Origin: Aphrocallistes beatrix
Taxonomy: Eukaryota; Porifera; Hexactinellida; Sceptrulophora; Aphrocallistidae
Length of the DNA stretch: 64,000 nucleotides
Reading direction: 5' to 3'
NCBI GenBank assembly: GCA_963281255.1
Contig: OY725494.1
Span: forward strand, 1,873,934 to 1,937,933
The notes under the pieces are model-generated. The model did no database searches, was not told the DNA's origin, and saw only the letters and a list, made by a program, of their open reading frames with translations. The position numbers and the translations under genes were made by a program. How positions within the stretch are numbered: the first letter of the stretch is position 1; each line of letters opens with the position of its first letter. Positions 45,842 to 57,610 of the stretch are shown here, piece after piece.

Positions 45842-46402
45842 GCGTAGAAATCAATTTAAGATGCGCATATTAAGTGTTTAATTAAGTAGTTGTGGACTGT
45901 GCGATGCGAAAAAGGTGAATTATTAGCAGTTTTCTTTAAAGAGGCAGCCAGTGGAGGTTGATAAGAAGAGGAAAAGAAGAGAAGGTACCGGAGAGATTGT
46001 AGATAATATGGCTGCACTGTTCTGGACTCACTGGAGTCGAGCTAAGAGGGATGAGGGGCAACCATACAAGAGGCTGTTACAGCAATTAAAACGTGATGTG
46101 ACAAGAGCACTAACGATAGTTTTACAGACTCGCCTAGAGAGATACTTTCTAATACACCGGATGCACAGCCTACGTAACTATAGCCTATTCACGGTACGAA
46201 TTTTATCTTACCATGTATTACTTCAAGTCTATTTTGGAAACAAACCATAATGTTTGAAATACATTTGACTGCGATAAAATGCAGTGTATAATATGGAATA
46301 AGTATCGTTGTTAGTAGTTTATATAGTATTACCAACATTATTTCATACATTTTCTTCCTAATTCCCAATTTATTCATCCACAAGTACATTTTTCTTAGTA
46401 GT
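45842..46402. other. Unassigned; one open frame of unknown nature
   Basis: A plus-strand frame at 45951-46250 begins MEVDKKRKRREGTGEIVDNM, is basic, and continues LFWTHWSRAKRDEG. I recognise no family. It lies just upstream of a THAP domain on the same strand and could be part of the same dead element. Confidence 0.25.
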
Positions 46403-46650
46403 ATGCCAAATACGTGTAGTGTAGCCAACTGCTGCTCCAATTACGACGGCACTAATAACGTTCCAGTGTTTGAAATGTTGAATCATTGGTCAAAGGGAAT
46501 GCAAGATGAATGGCGAAGGTTTCTCCACAGAGATGATGCGTGGAAATTGGCGAGGGTCTTCATCTGTGCGAGACATTTCTGTGACGAGGCCCCCAGGTGA
46601 CGGCACAGTGAAGAAGGTTTGCAGAAAATCTGATCTCTGATATTCGGAAA
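46403..46650 (+). pseudogene. THAP zinc-finger domain fragment
   Basis: Start MPNTCSVANCCSNYDGTNNV (first Cys pair), then WRRFLHRDDAWKLARVFICARHFCDE, with the conserved Trp and Cys-x2-His. The frame ends at a TGA (about 46598); a shifted frame continues PRGDGTVKKVCRKSDL, where THAP proteins of transposons continue toward AVPTIFP, which is missing. This is a THAP domain truncated before its end. Confidence 0.7.
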
Positions 46651-46892
46651 ATGCCAAGCCCTTCTTCTTATTGTACTTCATATTTGAGTGTGAGTTGGGG
46701 TCCCAATTGTCATACATCCTGAAGAAGCGGCCGAACAATTCGGTGAGGAAGACGAGGCTATGGGAGAACATGGCACTGGTGATATGGATGAGTTCAGAGA
46801 AGATGGGTTAGATGGACCTAGAACTTCAGATGACCAGGACTGATTTAGCAAGTTATTGTGGTGAGAGCGCTTAAAAGTAGTCTGCTGAAGGT

Positions 46893-47450
46893 ATGCGAGC
46901 ACCTAACACCTTCCAGACAGATAACGGAGGTGAATTTACTATTAACCAGATGAATACGACACTGCGCAATGGCGGCTACAGGTACTTCTTACTCATAGTT
47001 GATCTCTTTTCACATTACGACGAAGCAATCCCGTTGAAAGACCGGACCGCCACGTCCATCGTTAACGCATTCATGAAAGGATGGGTCTATCGTGGATATG
47101 GCGTACCAAATATTATGTTCACATATCAGGGGAAGAATGTGGGTTAGCGTTGCACGAACTGTTCCTCGACTTAGGGATTACTAAACGTCACACCACACCG
47201 TAACACCCGGAGTCCGATGGGATGACCGAAAGACATATCGACTTCGTCAAACGAGTGATACGATGCTCAAACCCCACCTAGAAAAGGATTCCTGAGCGTC
47301 GTTGTTGCAAGAGGTTACTTTCTACTGAAATAATCTCGACAACGTGAGTAAATACTATCTCCACACATACTAATACTCCAACAGAAGTTACAGGGTCAGC
47401 CAGTCAGTATCTCGAAATAACGGTAAAGAGGAGGCAAGAATTGGGTTAAA
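46893..47450 (+). pseudogene. Ty3/Gypsy-type integrase fragment
   Basis: An rve-type integrase core: YFLLIVDLFSHYDEAIPLKD holds the first catalytic Asp (about 46996), IVNAFMKGWVYRGYGVPNIM follows, then MFTYQGKNV where functional integrases have TDQG, so the second Asp is a Tyr. After a stop, shifted frames give LHELFLDLGITKRHTTP and ESDGMTERHIDFVKR with the Glu. No reverse transcriptase or LTR is nearby. Confidence 0.75.
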
Positions 47451-48301
47451 TTGTACTAGAAAACCAGGAGTGCACTCAACCGGGGGCTAAGAAGAAGTAC
47501 GATAAAGGCAAGAAAACATCCAACATAAACACTGGGAGATTGGGTCATGATTAATATAAAGTACTATTCGTATACATTTTAGTTTGCAGTAAGCGAGAGA
47601 ACTATCACAATGTTCCACCTCTTTTGTATTAATATTCATTACACTCCATTAAATTTCAGCAAAATATAGATATGCTATACTACAGTTTGTATTTTGCACA
47701 TTAGACTTGAAGTGATACAAGGTTAAATACCGTGAATAGGCTATAGAAAAGTAGGCTGTGCGCCGGTTGTTATATATGTAATAGAAGCAGGAGGAGGCAA
47801 CCTTGCTGACCTGAGTAGACATTGAGGGTGTTGTCGAGCCAAGTTCCTAGACTCCGTACTTATTTGGAAGAAGAGATTCTCGACTCACCAACAGAGATGC
47901 TATCAGTTTGAACCTTAGATAGTATTGACGAGTCCCTATTATAAGGAACTCAGTCTTGGTAGTAACTGAATACTGGTGAGATTCAAAGGGTTAAGCAAAA
48001 ATGTATACATGTGGAGTTCGCCTATGAGCAACTGTCAACCAATTTTAAGTCCCAATTCTAGATGTCGTATGAAGTATGTTTCCTTTGTAGCAACCTCACG
48101 TAATAGCAACAATTATGTAAAAAGAAGTTGGCAATTTGCAAATTCAACTGTATTGATTTAACTTCACACAAAAAATTTAACCACTATATCTTAAACTGTT
48201 TCTAGGACTACAATAGGGCAGGCCTTCCTGTGAGCGGACACCAATACTTATTCTAGAACTGTGCACCTAGTATACTATTATATTGTATTATATACCTCAC
48301 C
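47451..48301. other. No recognised feature
   Basis: No coding frame or repeat terminus recognised. It may hold decayed remains of the retroelement to the left. Confidence 0.35.
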
Positions 48302-48377
48302 ATAGCATTCTATACACTAATGGCATTCCCCATTTTTTTGGACCAGGGATTGGAAACGTGATCTGGCAAACTTTGGT

Positions 48378-48720
48378 TATAGTATCACAATAACAGCGAG
48401 TGCTAGACGCTAATGAATGATGTTATATTATAGACAATAGGCGACTTCCTATTCACTACTAATGTATTTATTCACCTAAATATGACAGTTTTATAGTTAC
48501 GTATGGGTCAATATATTTCAACAACACCAAAAGACATATTGGCCCATAACGGTGAAAAAAAATATTATTAGTGAAGAGGAGGTCGCCTGTCTATAATATG
48601 ACATCATTTATTAGCGTCTAGCTTTTAGTGTTACTGAGATATATCCCAAGTTATTCAGGTTACGTTTCCATAGTAACGCGGGAATGTGTGTACATTCCAA
48701 TGAAAAATTTCCACATATTT
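48378..48720. repeat. Foldback MITE related to 37390-37790
   Basis: The arms around GTGCTAGACGCTAATGAATG and ATTATAGACAATAGGCGACT are complementary to those ending TTATTAGCGTCTAGC. The outer GTTTCCATAGTAACGC block is shared with the 37390 element. Confidence 0.7.
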
Positions 48721-48888
48721 TTCAACAGTTGGTCCAAAGTGAGATTTCGTACGCAAAATAAACATTAATATATTATTATGACTGTGCAAAGCATGTATGA
48801 AATTGGTTAAATTATTTGTAAATATAGCTTTAGTGCAAAATATTATGATGATTAAACACATTTTGATTAGTGATTTAAGCACTTATAT

Positions 48889-49477
48889 ATCCTTACTATT
48901 AAAACTTGATTAATATGTATATACTAGTACGAGTATGCATATATGTGTGTGTATGTATATAGTATATATACGTATATCGGTAACGAATTGATTGGAGAAA
49001 CTGCCAAGTAAAGAAAGCTGATTTTTGGCATGTGGGAGTCTTTTGGTTATGGATCCACTAAGTTCTGACCTCAGACGAAAATGTCGACTCATCATGGAAT
49101 TATGACGTCATTGTCACCTTTTTTATAATTAGATATTTCCGTTTTTCGACTATAATTCAGCTATTTGAGGTGATAGAAGCCTGAAAATATAAAAGAATGT
49201 GTACATTAATATTTTCCACATGAGATACAACTATCATCTAAAAATGATGACTCATTACACTATTACGTCATCATTACGCATCAAAATTTTTAAAAATTGT
49301 CAAATTTTGTGTTTTTTCGTGCGATATCGATTATTACAGTAGGACGTATTTAGAGATGTCATCTCCCTTATATTTAATCAATGCGACCCCAGGTTCCCTA
49401 AGGGCGCCTCTGGCAGACACAAAGTGTCCGCCAGCCGTGCTGCACAAGCAACAGAAGCGGCTTGTTGTATATATATC
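48889..49477 (-). mobile_element. FTA element inside element E
   Basis: Left terminus TCCTTACTATTAAAACTTGA (48890), a TA/TG tract, the body from GGTAACGAATTGATTG to the hairpin GACACAAAGTGTCCGCC region (about 49415-49440), with TGACGTCA near 49104. The far terminus is reduced to TATATATATCC. Confidence 0.7.
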
Positions 49478-50182
49478 CTGGTAATAATTTTCAATGATCT
49501 TGAACAGCAGGATACATTTTGAGTGATGTGAATAAGTCTGACTATACTAACCAATCCCTGGTCCAAAAAACGGCATTGCTTAATTGTATAGAATGCTATT
49601 ATCCTATTTAATGGTATAGGAAGATCACCAAAAAATGAAATCTTAAACTCAGGAGATATCCAGAATATTCAGGTCAAAATAGGAAGCAAATATCCCAACC
49701 TTCAAAAATTGCAAGAAATTGTTTTATTGCATTTTTCCGTTGTATCATGTCTTAGGAGTAACATATTAAAAGTTTACCGAAATCGGAATATCCGAAAGTC
49801 ATTTGGCACGACCCCGTCTTTGACCCCGGACTATAAAATCGCCGGTTTTGAAAAATGAGATTTAACCTTTCAAATGATTGTAAATCAGTTTTTATTGTCA
49901 TATTCGGGCTCAACATCAAATTTCCGGCAATTTGATATATATATTGACTATATTTTGTGCAAAAAAATTTGGCCCCTCTCTAGCAACAGCGTGGAATGTT
50001 ACAATTCCGATCTCCAAATTTGGTGCAAACCATATCGATTGACCCCTTGTTTTTCTCGGCTATGCTTGCTGATTATGAATTTCTTAATATAAATAGTCTA
50101 AGCGTTATAACACATGTTTTATATATATATATATATAACATGTGTTTTTAATGGTAAACATCTATATTTTTGTTTTGTCCCT

Positions 50183-50515
50183 TTAACTCCTATGAAATAT
50201 AAGAATGGAAAATTTAGTTGGCATTGATGGATATATACGTAGATGGATTGATATGTTCACATTTTCAATTTCATCTTCGGTTTCATCATCCGGTACAATT
50301 CCTTCTTTCATATTGCCACAGTTGAGTCTTTGTTTTATGTAGCTATATCTGAGACTACTACAGCCTGTGGAACACTTACTGTGGGTCATTTTTAAGAGTG
50401 CTTCGGGTGCAGGGTTACTGTCCAACATGACTGGGATTAGGCTGTTATATTGGTAGTTCCATCCCCATTCAGTAACCTCCATACCATCAGCCGTGCCCAT
50501 CCACAACATCACCTG
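50183..50515 (-). pseudogene. Inverted copy of the CxC tail of the GCDTTS gene
   Basis: Minus-strand frame with DGMEVTEWGWNYQYNSLIPV, NPAPEALLKMTHSKCSTGCS and a short acidic C-terminus, ending in the left inverted arm. It duplicates the end of the plus-strand gene at about 51163-51365 in opposite orientation, with several of the tail cysteines lost (CSC becomes YSY). Confidence 0.6.
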
Positions 50516-50518
50516 GAA

Positions 50519-51411
50519 ATAGAAACTCAGAAAGTGAAAATTCGTAGCGGAGGCTTTAGTAATAAGGAGGATTCCCTTTCCAATCAAGCCAACAAACAGA
50601 CCCTCATCCATCTAATTTCTGAACGTATGAGAGAAAGAGGGTGCCATGTAATACAGGCTGAGAAGGATGCCGATGTTGACATTGTGAAGGCAGCAGTATC
50701 AATGGCATCTTTCCAGACAACAACTCTCATAGGCGATGATACGGATCTATTTGTTCTGTTGCTGCACTATACCCCTAACAACAATGCAAAGAAGATATAC
50801 TTCCGCTCGGATAAGGAAAACCAACCGTAGTGTATGACATCAAGGTGATAAAGCAGGTGCTTGGGACGAAATCTGTCACAGCCTGCTTTTTCTGCATGCA
50901 TTCACCGGGTGTGACACCACTTCCAGCACTTTCGGGATCAGAAATAAGTCTGCTCTGTACAAGTTCAAAGAGGATTCCATCTTCAAAAGCTATGCTAGGG
51001 TGTTTTCTGCACCAAACCAAGATCCAGTTGTGATAAAAAGCACTGGTTTGACTTGAGATACACTATCTCTGCAAGAAAGTGAGTGAAGCCAAAAGCTTTG
51101 TTACAACCGAAAGACTGCCAGCTACAGCCTCTGCCACGAAATTGCACTCTCTGAGGTGTTATTTCCAGGTGATGTTGTGGAAGGGCATGGCTGATGGTAT
51201 GGAGGTTACTGAATGGGGATGGAACTGTCAATATAACAGCCTAATCCCACTCGTGTTGGACAGTAACCCTGCACCCGAAGCACTCCTCAAAATGATCCAC
51301 AGTAACTGTTCCACAGGCTGTAGTGGTCTCAGATGTAGCTGCAGAAAACAAAGACTCAACTGTTCCCAAGCATGCGGACGATGCCAAGATGACAACCAGT
51401 GTATCTTTTAA
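50519..51411 (+). pseudogene. Transposon-associated protein, PIN-like GDDTDL / HAFTGCDTTS family
   Basis: The frame NKQTLIHLISERMRERGCHV, ADVDIVKAAVSMASF, TTTLIGDDTDLFVLLLHYTP and YDIKVIKQVLG is followed, after frame changes near 50828 and 50890, by HAFTGCDTTSSTFGIRNKSA and FKEDSIFKSYARVF. A decayed link then leads to GMEVTEWGWNCQYNSLIP and the Cys-rich tail CSTGCSGLRCSCRKQRLNCS. This order is a recurring uncharacterised family in invertebrate genomes, usually linked with mobile DNA; GDDTDL and GCDTTS look like acidic nuclease-type motifs, but no activity is established to my knowledge. At least three disruptions. Confidence 0.65.
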
Positions 51412-51504
51412 GGATTTAAAAAAAGTTTTTTGACATTTTTTAAGATTAAAAAAAATAATCCCCGGAATAAAAAAAATATATTATATTGGGATCTTTATTA
51501 ATAC

Positions 51505-51996
51505 AAGCGCGCGCTTCGCTTGCTTGCGCTGCGCGGCTGGCGGACACTTCGTGTCCGCCGGAGGCTCCCTTCGTTCGCCTGCAGGTGACATTGGTTAATT
51601 AAACGGGAGATATCATATCTAAATGTGTCCATCTTAGTTTTAAAATCGATATCACTCGAAAAATCACCAAATTTGTCAATTTTTAAAATTTGATGAGTAA
51701 TGATGACGTCATAACAAAGTGATGAGTCATCATTTTTTGGTGATAGTTGCATCATATGTGATGTATGTTAGTATACATATTCTATTAAAATTTCAGCCTT
51801 CTATCTCCTATAATGGCTGAGTTATGCCCGAATAACTGTGTTGCTTAACTTTTAAAAATGTGACAATGACGTCATAATTCCATGATGAGTCGACATTTTG
51901 CTCTGAACTCAGAACTTACTGGAGCCATAGCCAAAAGACTCCCACATGCCAAAAATCAGCCTTCTGCGCCCTGCAGTTTCTTCAATCAATTCGTTA

Positions 51997-52032
<36 letters not shown>

Positions 52033-52054
52033 CATCGAGTTTTAATAGTAAGGA
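51505..52054 (+). mobile_element. FTA element (left of mariner)
   Basis: CAAGCGCGCGCTTCGCTTGC start, hairpin GGCGGACACTTCGTGTCCGC (about 51539), TGACGTCA near 51705 and 51870, TGAGTCA near 51722, AATCAATTCGTTACAGAG end, TA tract (52002-52027), terminus TCGAGTTTTAATAGTAAGGA ending 52053. Confidence 0.8.
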
Positions 52055-52058
52055 TATA

Positions 52059-53359
52059 CAGGGTGTTCAATAAGTTCGTGGAATTTAGCATTTATGTAAC
52101 TAGTATAGTAATTGTTAATTGTTAATTTTCAACATAATTCCCTTTTAGTTCAATACATTTAAGCCATCTATCTTTAAGTTTCTCTATACCATGATGAAAG
52201 AATTTTTTGTCTTGAGTGTCCAGCCAGTCTTCAAAACACGATTCCAAGGCATCATCTTCGTCAAAACTCTTTCCACGTAGTGCTTGCTTAGCAATAGGAA
52301 ATAGATAAAAGTCACTGGGAGCTAAATCAGGACTGTAGGGTGGGTGTTCAGCCTGTTTAAAGCCACCATTTCTTATTGCCTCTTGTGCAATATGGCTTTT
52401 GTGGGATGGGGCATTATCGTGTAAAAGGAGTGGAATTTTCTTAAGCATCCCACGCCTATTCGTCTTTATTGAATCACGTAATCTCGTCATTAGATCAGCA
52501 TAATATGCTCCAGTAACAGTCGTATTCTTTGGCAGATAATCAAGCAATAATGGTCCCTTAGAATCCCAAAATATTGATAACATCACCTTTGATTTCGACT
52601 TTGGACAAGGATTACCAAGTCGAGGGACTTTGGGCTTGGGAGAATCTTTATGTCTCCATTCTGCGGCCTCGTTAACAGTTAAAGGATCATGGTAGTATAT
52701 CCAGGTTTCATCTCCTGTAACCAGCCTTGCATGAAAATCTTCTGGATTGGACATATACAGGTCAAGCATTCTCTTACTAGTCTCCACTCTGACCCGCATT
52801 TGATCTTCAGATAACATTTTTGGTATCCACTTTGCTTTGAATTTCTTGAGCCCAAGTTGGTCATGAATAATTGAGTGAATAGTCCCAATAGATAAATCTA
52901 CTCTATTCGCAATATTTCTTATCGATATGCAGTGATCCTTTTGTATCATATCGGTAATAGAGTGGATCGTGTCTGGATTGTGTGAAAATGGGGGTCTTCC
53001 TGATCGAGGGTCATCTGTTATGCTTTGTCTTCCACGTTTGAATTCAGCATGCCATTTTGCAGCCATAGATTGACTTGGGGCATTGTCATTGAGGACCTCT
53101 TTCATCTCTTTAAACGTTTCTGTAGCGCTTAATCCTTTTTTACAGAGGAATTTAATGATTGCCCGATGCTCTAAATTCTCAAAATTCATTTTTTTTCAAA
53201 CAACACAAAGGAAGATCTGAATATTGATCAGAATATCGCTGCTAGAAATACTAAAAAATCTAAGTAAATACAAAAATATATGATTAAAGCATCCCAAGCT
53301 AAAGATACCCTCTATTAGTATTCTAAATACTATTTTCCACGAACTTATTGAACACCCTG
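52059..53359 (-). mobile_element. Mariner element, intact ends and transposase
   Basis: Inverted termini CAGGGTGTTCAATAAGTTCG and complement match perfectly for about 25 bp, with TA at 52057-52058 and 53360-53361. 1301 bp, standard mariner size, with one full-length ORF. It inserted in the TA tract between two inverted FTA copies, making it the youngest layer of this nest. Confidence 0.95.
52122..53189 (-). CDS. Mariner transposase, full length, DD34D
   Basis: 355 residues, the usual mariner length. It cuts the element at its TA-flanked termini and reinserts it at TA. The ATG at 53189 (MNFENLEHRAIIKFLCKKGL) is preceded by a normal leader from the terminus. There are two N-terminal helix-turn-helix units with the linker GRPPFS (about residues 60-70) and the WVPHxL-equivalent WIPKML near residue 118. 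The catalytic triad is VTGDETWIYYHD (about residue 157), LLHDNAPSH (about 249) and YSPDLAPSDFYLFP (about 284), with the 34-residue spacing. There are no stops or frameshifts, in contrast to every other transposase in the window, so it may be active or recently so. Confidence 0.95.
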   Translation of the reverse strand: MNFENLEHRAIIKFLCKKGLSATETFKEMKEVLNDNAPSQSMAAKWHAEFKRGRQSITDDPRSGRPPFSHNPDTIHSITDMIQKDHCISIRNIANRVDLSIGTIHSIIHDQLGLKKFKAKWIPKMLSEDQMRVRVETSKRMLDLYMSNPEDFHARLVTGDETWIYYHDPLTVNEAAEWRHKDSPKPKVPRLGNPCPKSKSKVMLSIFWDSKGPLLLDYLPKNTTVTGAYYADLMTRLRDSIKTNRRGMLKKIPLLLHDNAPSHKSHIAQEAIRNGGFKQAEHPPYSPDLAPSDFYLFPIAKQALRGKSFDEDDALESCFEDWLDTQDKKFFHHGIEKLKDRWLKCIELKGNYVEN

Positions 53360-53361
53360 TA

Positions 53362-53920
53362 TATATATATATAAATATATATATATAAATCTGTAACGAA
53401 TTGATTGCAGAAACTGCCGGTCATAGAAAGCTGATTTTTGGCATGTGGGAGTATTTTGGCTATGGCTCCAGTAAGTTCTGAGCTCAGAGCAAAATGTCGA
53501 CACATCATGGAATTATGACGTCATTGTCACATTTTTAAAAGTTAAGCAACACAGTTATTCGGGCATAACTCAGCCATTATAGGAGATAGAAGGCTGAAAT
53601 TTTAATAGAATCTGTATACTAACATGTCTCACATATGATGCGACTATCATCAAAAAATGATGACTCATCACTTTGTTATGATGTCATCATTACTCATCAA
53701 AATTTTTAAATTCACAAATTTGGTGATTTTTCGAGTGATATCGATTAGCACAGTAGAACAGACATATTTAGAGATGTTATCTCCCTTATAATTAACCAAT
53801 GTGACTCCAGGCGACCGAAGGGAGCCTCCGGCGGATACGAAGTGTCCGCCAGCCGCGCAGCGCAAGCAAGCGCGAAGCGCGCTTGTATATATAGATTAAT
53901 CGAGTTTTAATAGTAAGGAT
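53362..53920 (-). mobile_element. FTA element (right of mariner), inverted
   Basis: TA tract, CTGTAACGAATTGATTGC (53391), TGACGTCA (about 53517), TGACTCA-type site near 53665, hairpin GGCGGATACGAAGTGTCCGCC (about 53830), AAGCGCGAAGCGCGCTTG, TA tract, terminus TCGAGTTTTAATAGTAAGGA ending 53919. Opposite orientation to the copy at 51505. Confidence 0.8.
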
Positions 53921-54743
53921 AAATTCAAAAATTTAAAACGTTATTGTACTCGAAGCCATCTGAAACTCCTTATAATGGCTAGGAATGTAAAATTTTTCAT
54001 ACTTCGAACACAATCATGTAATAATACGCTAATATAAATTATCCAACCATTTCTTAGTCATATATAAAAAATCTATATTATAATCTTAAATTCTAGAAAA
54101 AAAATAAATCAGAAATAAAAAACTTTTAGAAGTAAGAAAAAAATTGAAATTATTGAAATTACCGAAGATGAAATTGAAATGTGAACATATCAATCCATCT
54201 CGTATATATCCATCAATGCCACCTAAATTTTCCATTCTTATATTTCATAGGAGTTCAAGGGACAAAACGAAAATTTAGAGTATGTTTATCATTAAAAACA
54301 CATGAACACCATCAGCCGCAAACCATAATATTTTAAAATTAACGCTTAGACTATTTATATTAAGAAATTCATACTCAACAAGCATAGCCGAGAAAAACAA
54401 GGGGTCACTCGACATGGTTTACACCAAATTTGGAAATCGAAATTTTAACATTCCAGGCTGTTGCTAGGTAGGGTCCAAAAATATTTGCACAAAATATAGT
54501 CAATATATATATCAAATTGCCGGAAATTTGATGCTGAGCACGAATAAGACAATAAAAACTGATTGACAATCATTTGAAAGGTTAAATCTCAGTTTTCAAA
54601 ACCGGCGATTTTATAGTCGGGGTCAAAGACGGGGTCGTGCCAAATCACTTTCGGATATTCCGATTTCGGTAAACTTTTAGTATGTTACTCCTAAGACATG
54701 ATACAACGGAAAAATGCAATAAAACAATTTCTTGCAATTCTTT

Positions 54744-56740
54744 GGGGGTCATGCATCATATTGACCTGGCTATTAACCATATTAAACATCTAAGTCGACA
54801 TGCAAGGCGAGTATTAACTAATAATCCTATGATAGGAATTGTATTTACTCACTTAAGATGAAATTAAAGAATATTACTCAATTACTAGGTTACTAAATGT
54901 CATTCTACTTGTATGATTGCTAATGTGCTAGAATAAGACAATATCGTACATAGTGTATGACGAGAAGAAACTTGTCCTGTCCGGTGCTAGAATAAAAATC
55001 AGACACTATCTATCCAGATTATTTTAAAAATTCAAAAACAGAACGACAGTAATCCACCCACTATCAATCCTGTAAGTTTTGTACTTTTTTACTTTATAGA
55101 CCCTTTTTGCATTTTTTACAATTTCTGGCTACTAAACGCCTGTACCCGTTTCGACAACAAAACACGATTTTGGTTGAATATTTGCCACTTTAAAAACTAA
55201 AAAACACCAACTCGAATCCCTCCAGCTCACCTAATCTAATCGAAAAACACCCACCGGTCCGCTTAAGCCATTAAACAACAACTCCAGCCCTTAGTGATTG
55301 GCCATCTCACCATAAAAGCGTAGTCATAGGCTCAGGTTGCTGTGTGCTCGAACCTCAAAAGCGTCACAGGACCCTTGATGACTAGTACATTCATTTTAAA
55401 AAGGGTCATCTGCTAACCTGGATTGCTAGTATATGCTGCATAATACTTCAGCAGCTCTGAATAAGTACAGTCGACGTCATCTGAAAAACATACTTGTTTA
55501 AAACTATTTATAACTTCGACTCTCAATCCCGTATCTTTATATTTTTTACTCTACGAAACACCAGAACAACATTAACCAAATCCTTCACTATTTTCTACAA
55601 ATCCTATTATCTACAATATCTAATCCTCCTACTATTTGTACAAACTATCTTTTTGCAAATCCTATTTCCAACAAACCAAGTCCTATTAGAATTTTCTGAT
55701 AATTCTATCATCTAAAACTCAAAAATGCGATTATCTTATCCAATTACCTTATCCAAAAACAACTAATTAGTATTAAAACAACAAACCCAGAACACCTTCA
55801 TCATACTGCAGTAACCTATTCTAGGAAATTCTGATACTATTACATCAGTCAACAGCATTCAAAACTCACATAATTACAGACTGGTCGATTCTAAAGTAAA
55901 TCAGGAACGAGACATTCCAAATTAATTACTCTATTCCGAATTAAATTATGAAAAAAATCTAAATTAAATTGATAGTTATCATAGATCTAATTACCTAATA
56001 CATATGTTAAAGCAAGGACCATAACAAATACAGTAATTAACAACAAGCACCCAAAAAGATTAAAGAATTACCTACCTATTGAACTTGATGAGTCTTATAA
56101 AGACGAAAGTAATATCGTAATAACTACTTGTTTTATTTCAAATTCACTATAATTTTGAACAGTTTATCAAACTAAAATTACAGAAACTCGACTGAGTTGG
56201 ACTACACTTTATATCCAGAATACGGCGAAATCCTAGGTGCTAAATATACTAATAAAGTATTAAATGCAGCGGGCCAACCAGATCTCATGAAAAAGTGACA
56301 CAGCACCCCCTGGGGATCTAGAAGGTGCTGTAAGTTACTAAATGTGATCCAGGGATTTACTCTTTGAAAGTGACAATATTTGCTTCATAATATGCTAATA
56401 TTATTCCTAAGTTAGAATATTTGTATACTGATTAAACCAAATACAAAATATATGTAAAATCGCTAAAATGGTGGAGTTAACAGTGCCCTTTGTACCCCGC
56501 TCGCTCACTGACTTAAATCGTATATTATAATCGGCATAGTTACATGGGATATTTTGTATGAGATATCAGCTAATTTATTATTTTGGATTTTCAATCTAGG
56601 TTCATTTGTAAACACTACAAGCATTAAATACACTTTAGATGAATATGTTATTGTTGAAATGGAATGGTAATCCTATTGATCAAATCAACAGATCTCAAAT
56701 ATTTCTGATTATTTTGGGGTTTTCAGACTAAAAGATTACA
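54744..56740. other. Unassigned 2-kb DDOST intron stretch
   Basis: No coding frame recognised. A plus-strand 73-codon frame at 55494 is low-complexity and T-rich and is not supported. A small hairpin with CAGCACC and GGTGCTG lies at 56298-56326. Confidence 0.4.
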
Positions 56741-57610
56741 AACGCGCTTCGCTTGCATGCGCTGCGCGGCTGGCGGGCAATTTACGTCTGCTGGAGGAAT
56801 TCTTTGGGCTCCTAGGCTCACGGTGATTAATTACAATTATGGTTGATAACATCTCTAAATACGTTTGTCTTCGATATCACTAGAAAATCACAAAAGTCAA
56901 TTTCTAATGCGTAATGATGACGTCATAACAGAGTCATCTACTTTTGATGAGAGTTTATCTACTCAAACTACCCCACCCACTCTTCACTCTAAGTCAGCTC
57001 AGTATTTTAATATTGTTTGAAAAGATTCATTGCAATCTCTTGTATTTTGAAAGAGCTTTTTATCATGTGCACATCTACTGCGTATTTTACATGACATGAT
57101 CATGTCATTAATGTTGCAATAAATTAGTATCAAAATTCTTATTGCTAGCTTCTGCACTGGTTCTAGTGGATTCCATTATATTTAATACTGAACAGCGAGT
57201 TCCGAATCAACAATTCTGTATTCAATTTAATCTCAAGTATAGACAACACGGATAACTACTATATGGAGATGTGCAATATTGTTTTAAATTTACATTGTTC
57301 ATTTCTTCCGCTTTCGGTTATGCAAGTTTTGTTTGAGATTAATGGGACAATACCATGGTAAAGCTCTGTTTAATTCCAAGAATTGGTGATTGATTTGTTA
57401 TTTCTTTACTCCAGACTACATTAAAATATCATTTTCAGGTTACATTTCAGCACTTGGCACGCCAATCCCAGTTTACATCTGTTAAATTGTCTGCTCTATT
57501 AGCTTATCATTAACATTACCATCCAACAGGATATTCATTTTTTGCCTGGCATTTTCTTCGATCAATTTGATATATACGTATATATACATACATATATTAA
57601 TAGTAAGGAT
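56741..57610 (+). mobile_element. Old, diverged FTA element
   Basis: AACGCGCTTCGCTTGCATGC start, degraded hairpin (GGCGGGCAATTTACGTCTGC), ATGATGACGTCATAACA (about 56915), then foreign AT-rich sequence, and at the end TCAATTTGATATATACGTAT plus TTAATAGTAAGGAT (57597-57610). The middle is replaced or very diverged. Confidence 0.55.

Larger units (their letters stand above)
48302..49606. mobile_element. Element E: inverted-repeat element related to element D
   Basis: The left end ATAGCATTCTATACACTAAT (about 48303) and the right end complement ATAGCATTCTATACAATTAA (to about 49606) extend into matched TTTTTTGGACCAGGGATTGG blocks, about 48 bp in all. The ATAGCATTCTATA start is shared with element D. 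The interior is a foldback MITE and an FTA copy, so little of its own sequence remains. Confidence 0.6.
49705..54743. mobile_element. About 5-kb element with about 580-bp inverted repeats and a GCDTTS/CxC gene
   Basis: The left arm (about 49705-50282) and right arm (about 54165-54743) are inverted copies. Shared blocks include GGCACGACCCCGTCTTTGAC, AAAACCGGCGATTTTATAGT, CAAATTGCCGGAAATTTGAT and CTCCTATGAAATATAAGAAT. Between them lie a GCDTTS/CxC-family gene (50519-51411) and a later insertion block (FTA, mariner, FTA; 51505-53920). Without that block the element is about 2.6 kb. The ATTTGATATATATATTGACT and GCTGAGCACGAAT motifs resemble the centre of the TTAA MITEs, so it may be a larger relative of that family. 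Exact outer ends and target duplication could not be fixed. Confidence 0.65.

Noticed and set aside
46893..46940. TDNGGEF at the start of the integrase fragment as the catalytic TD.G motif
   Set aside because: It lies before the first-Asp region (LLIVDLFSHY), so the order is wrong; the true second-Asp position is MFTYQGKNV.
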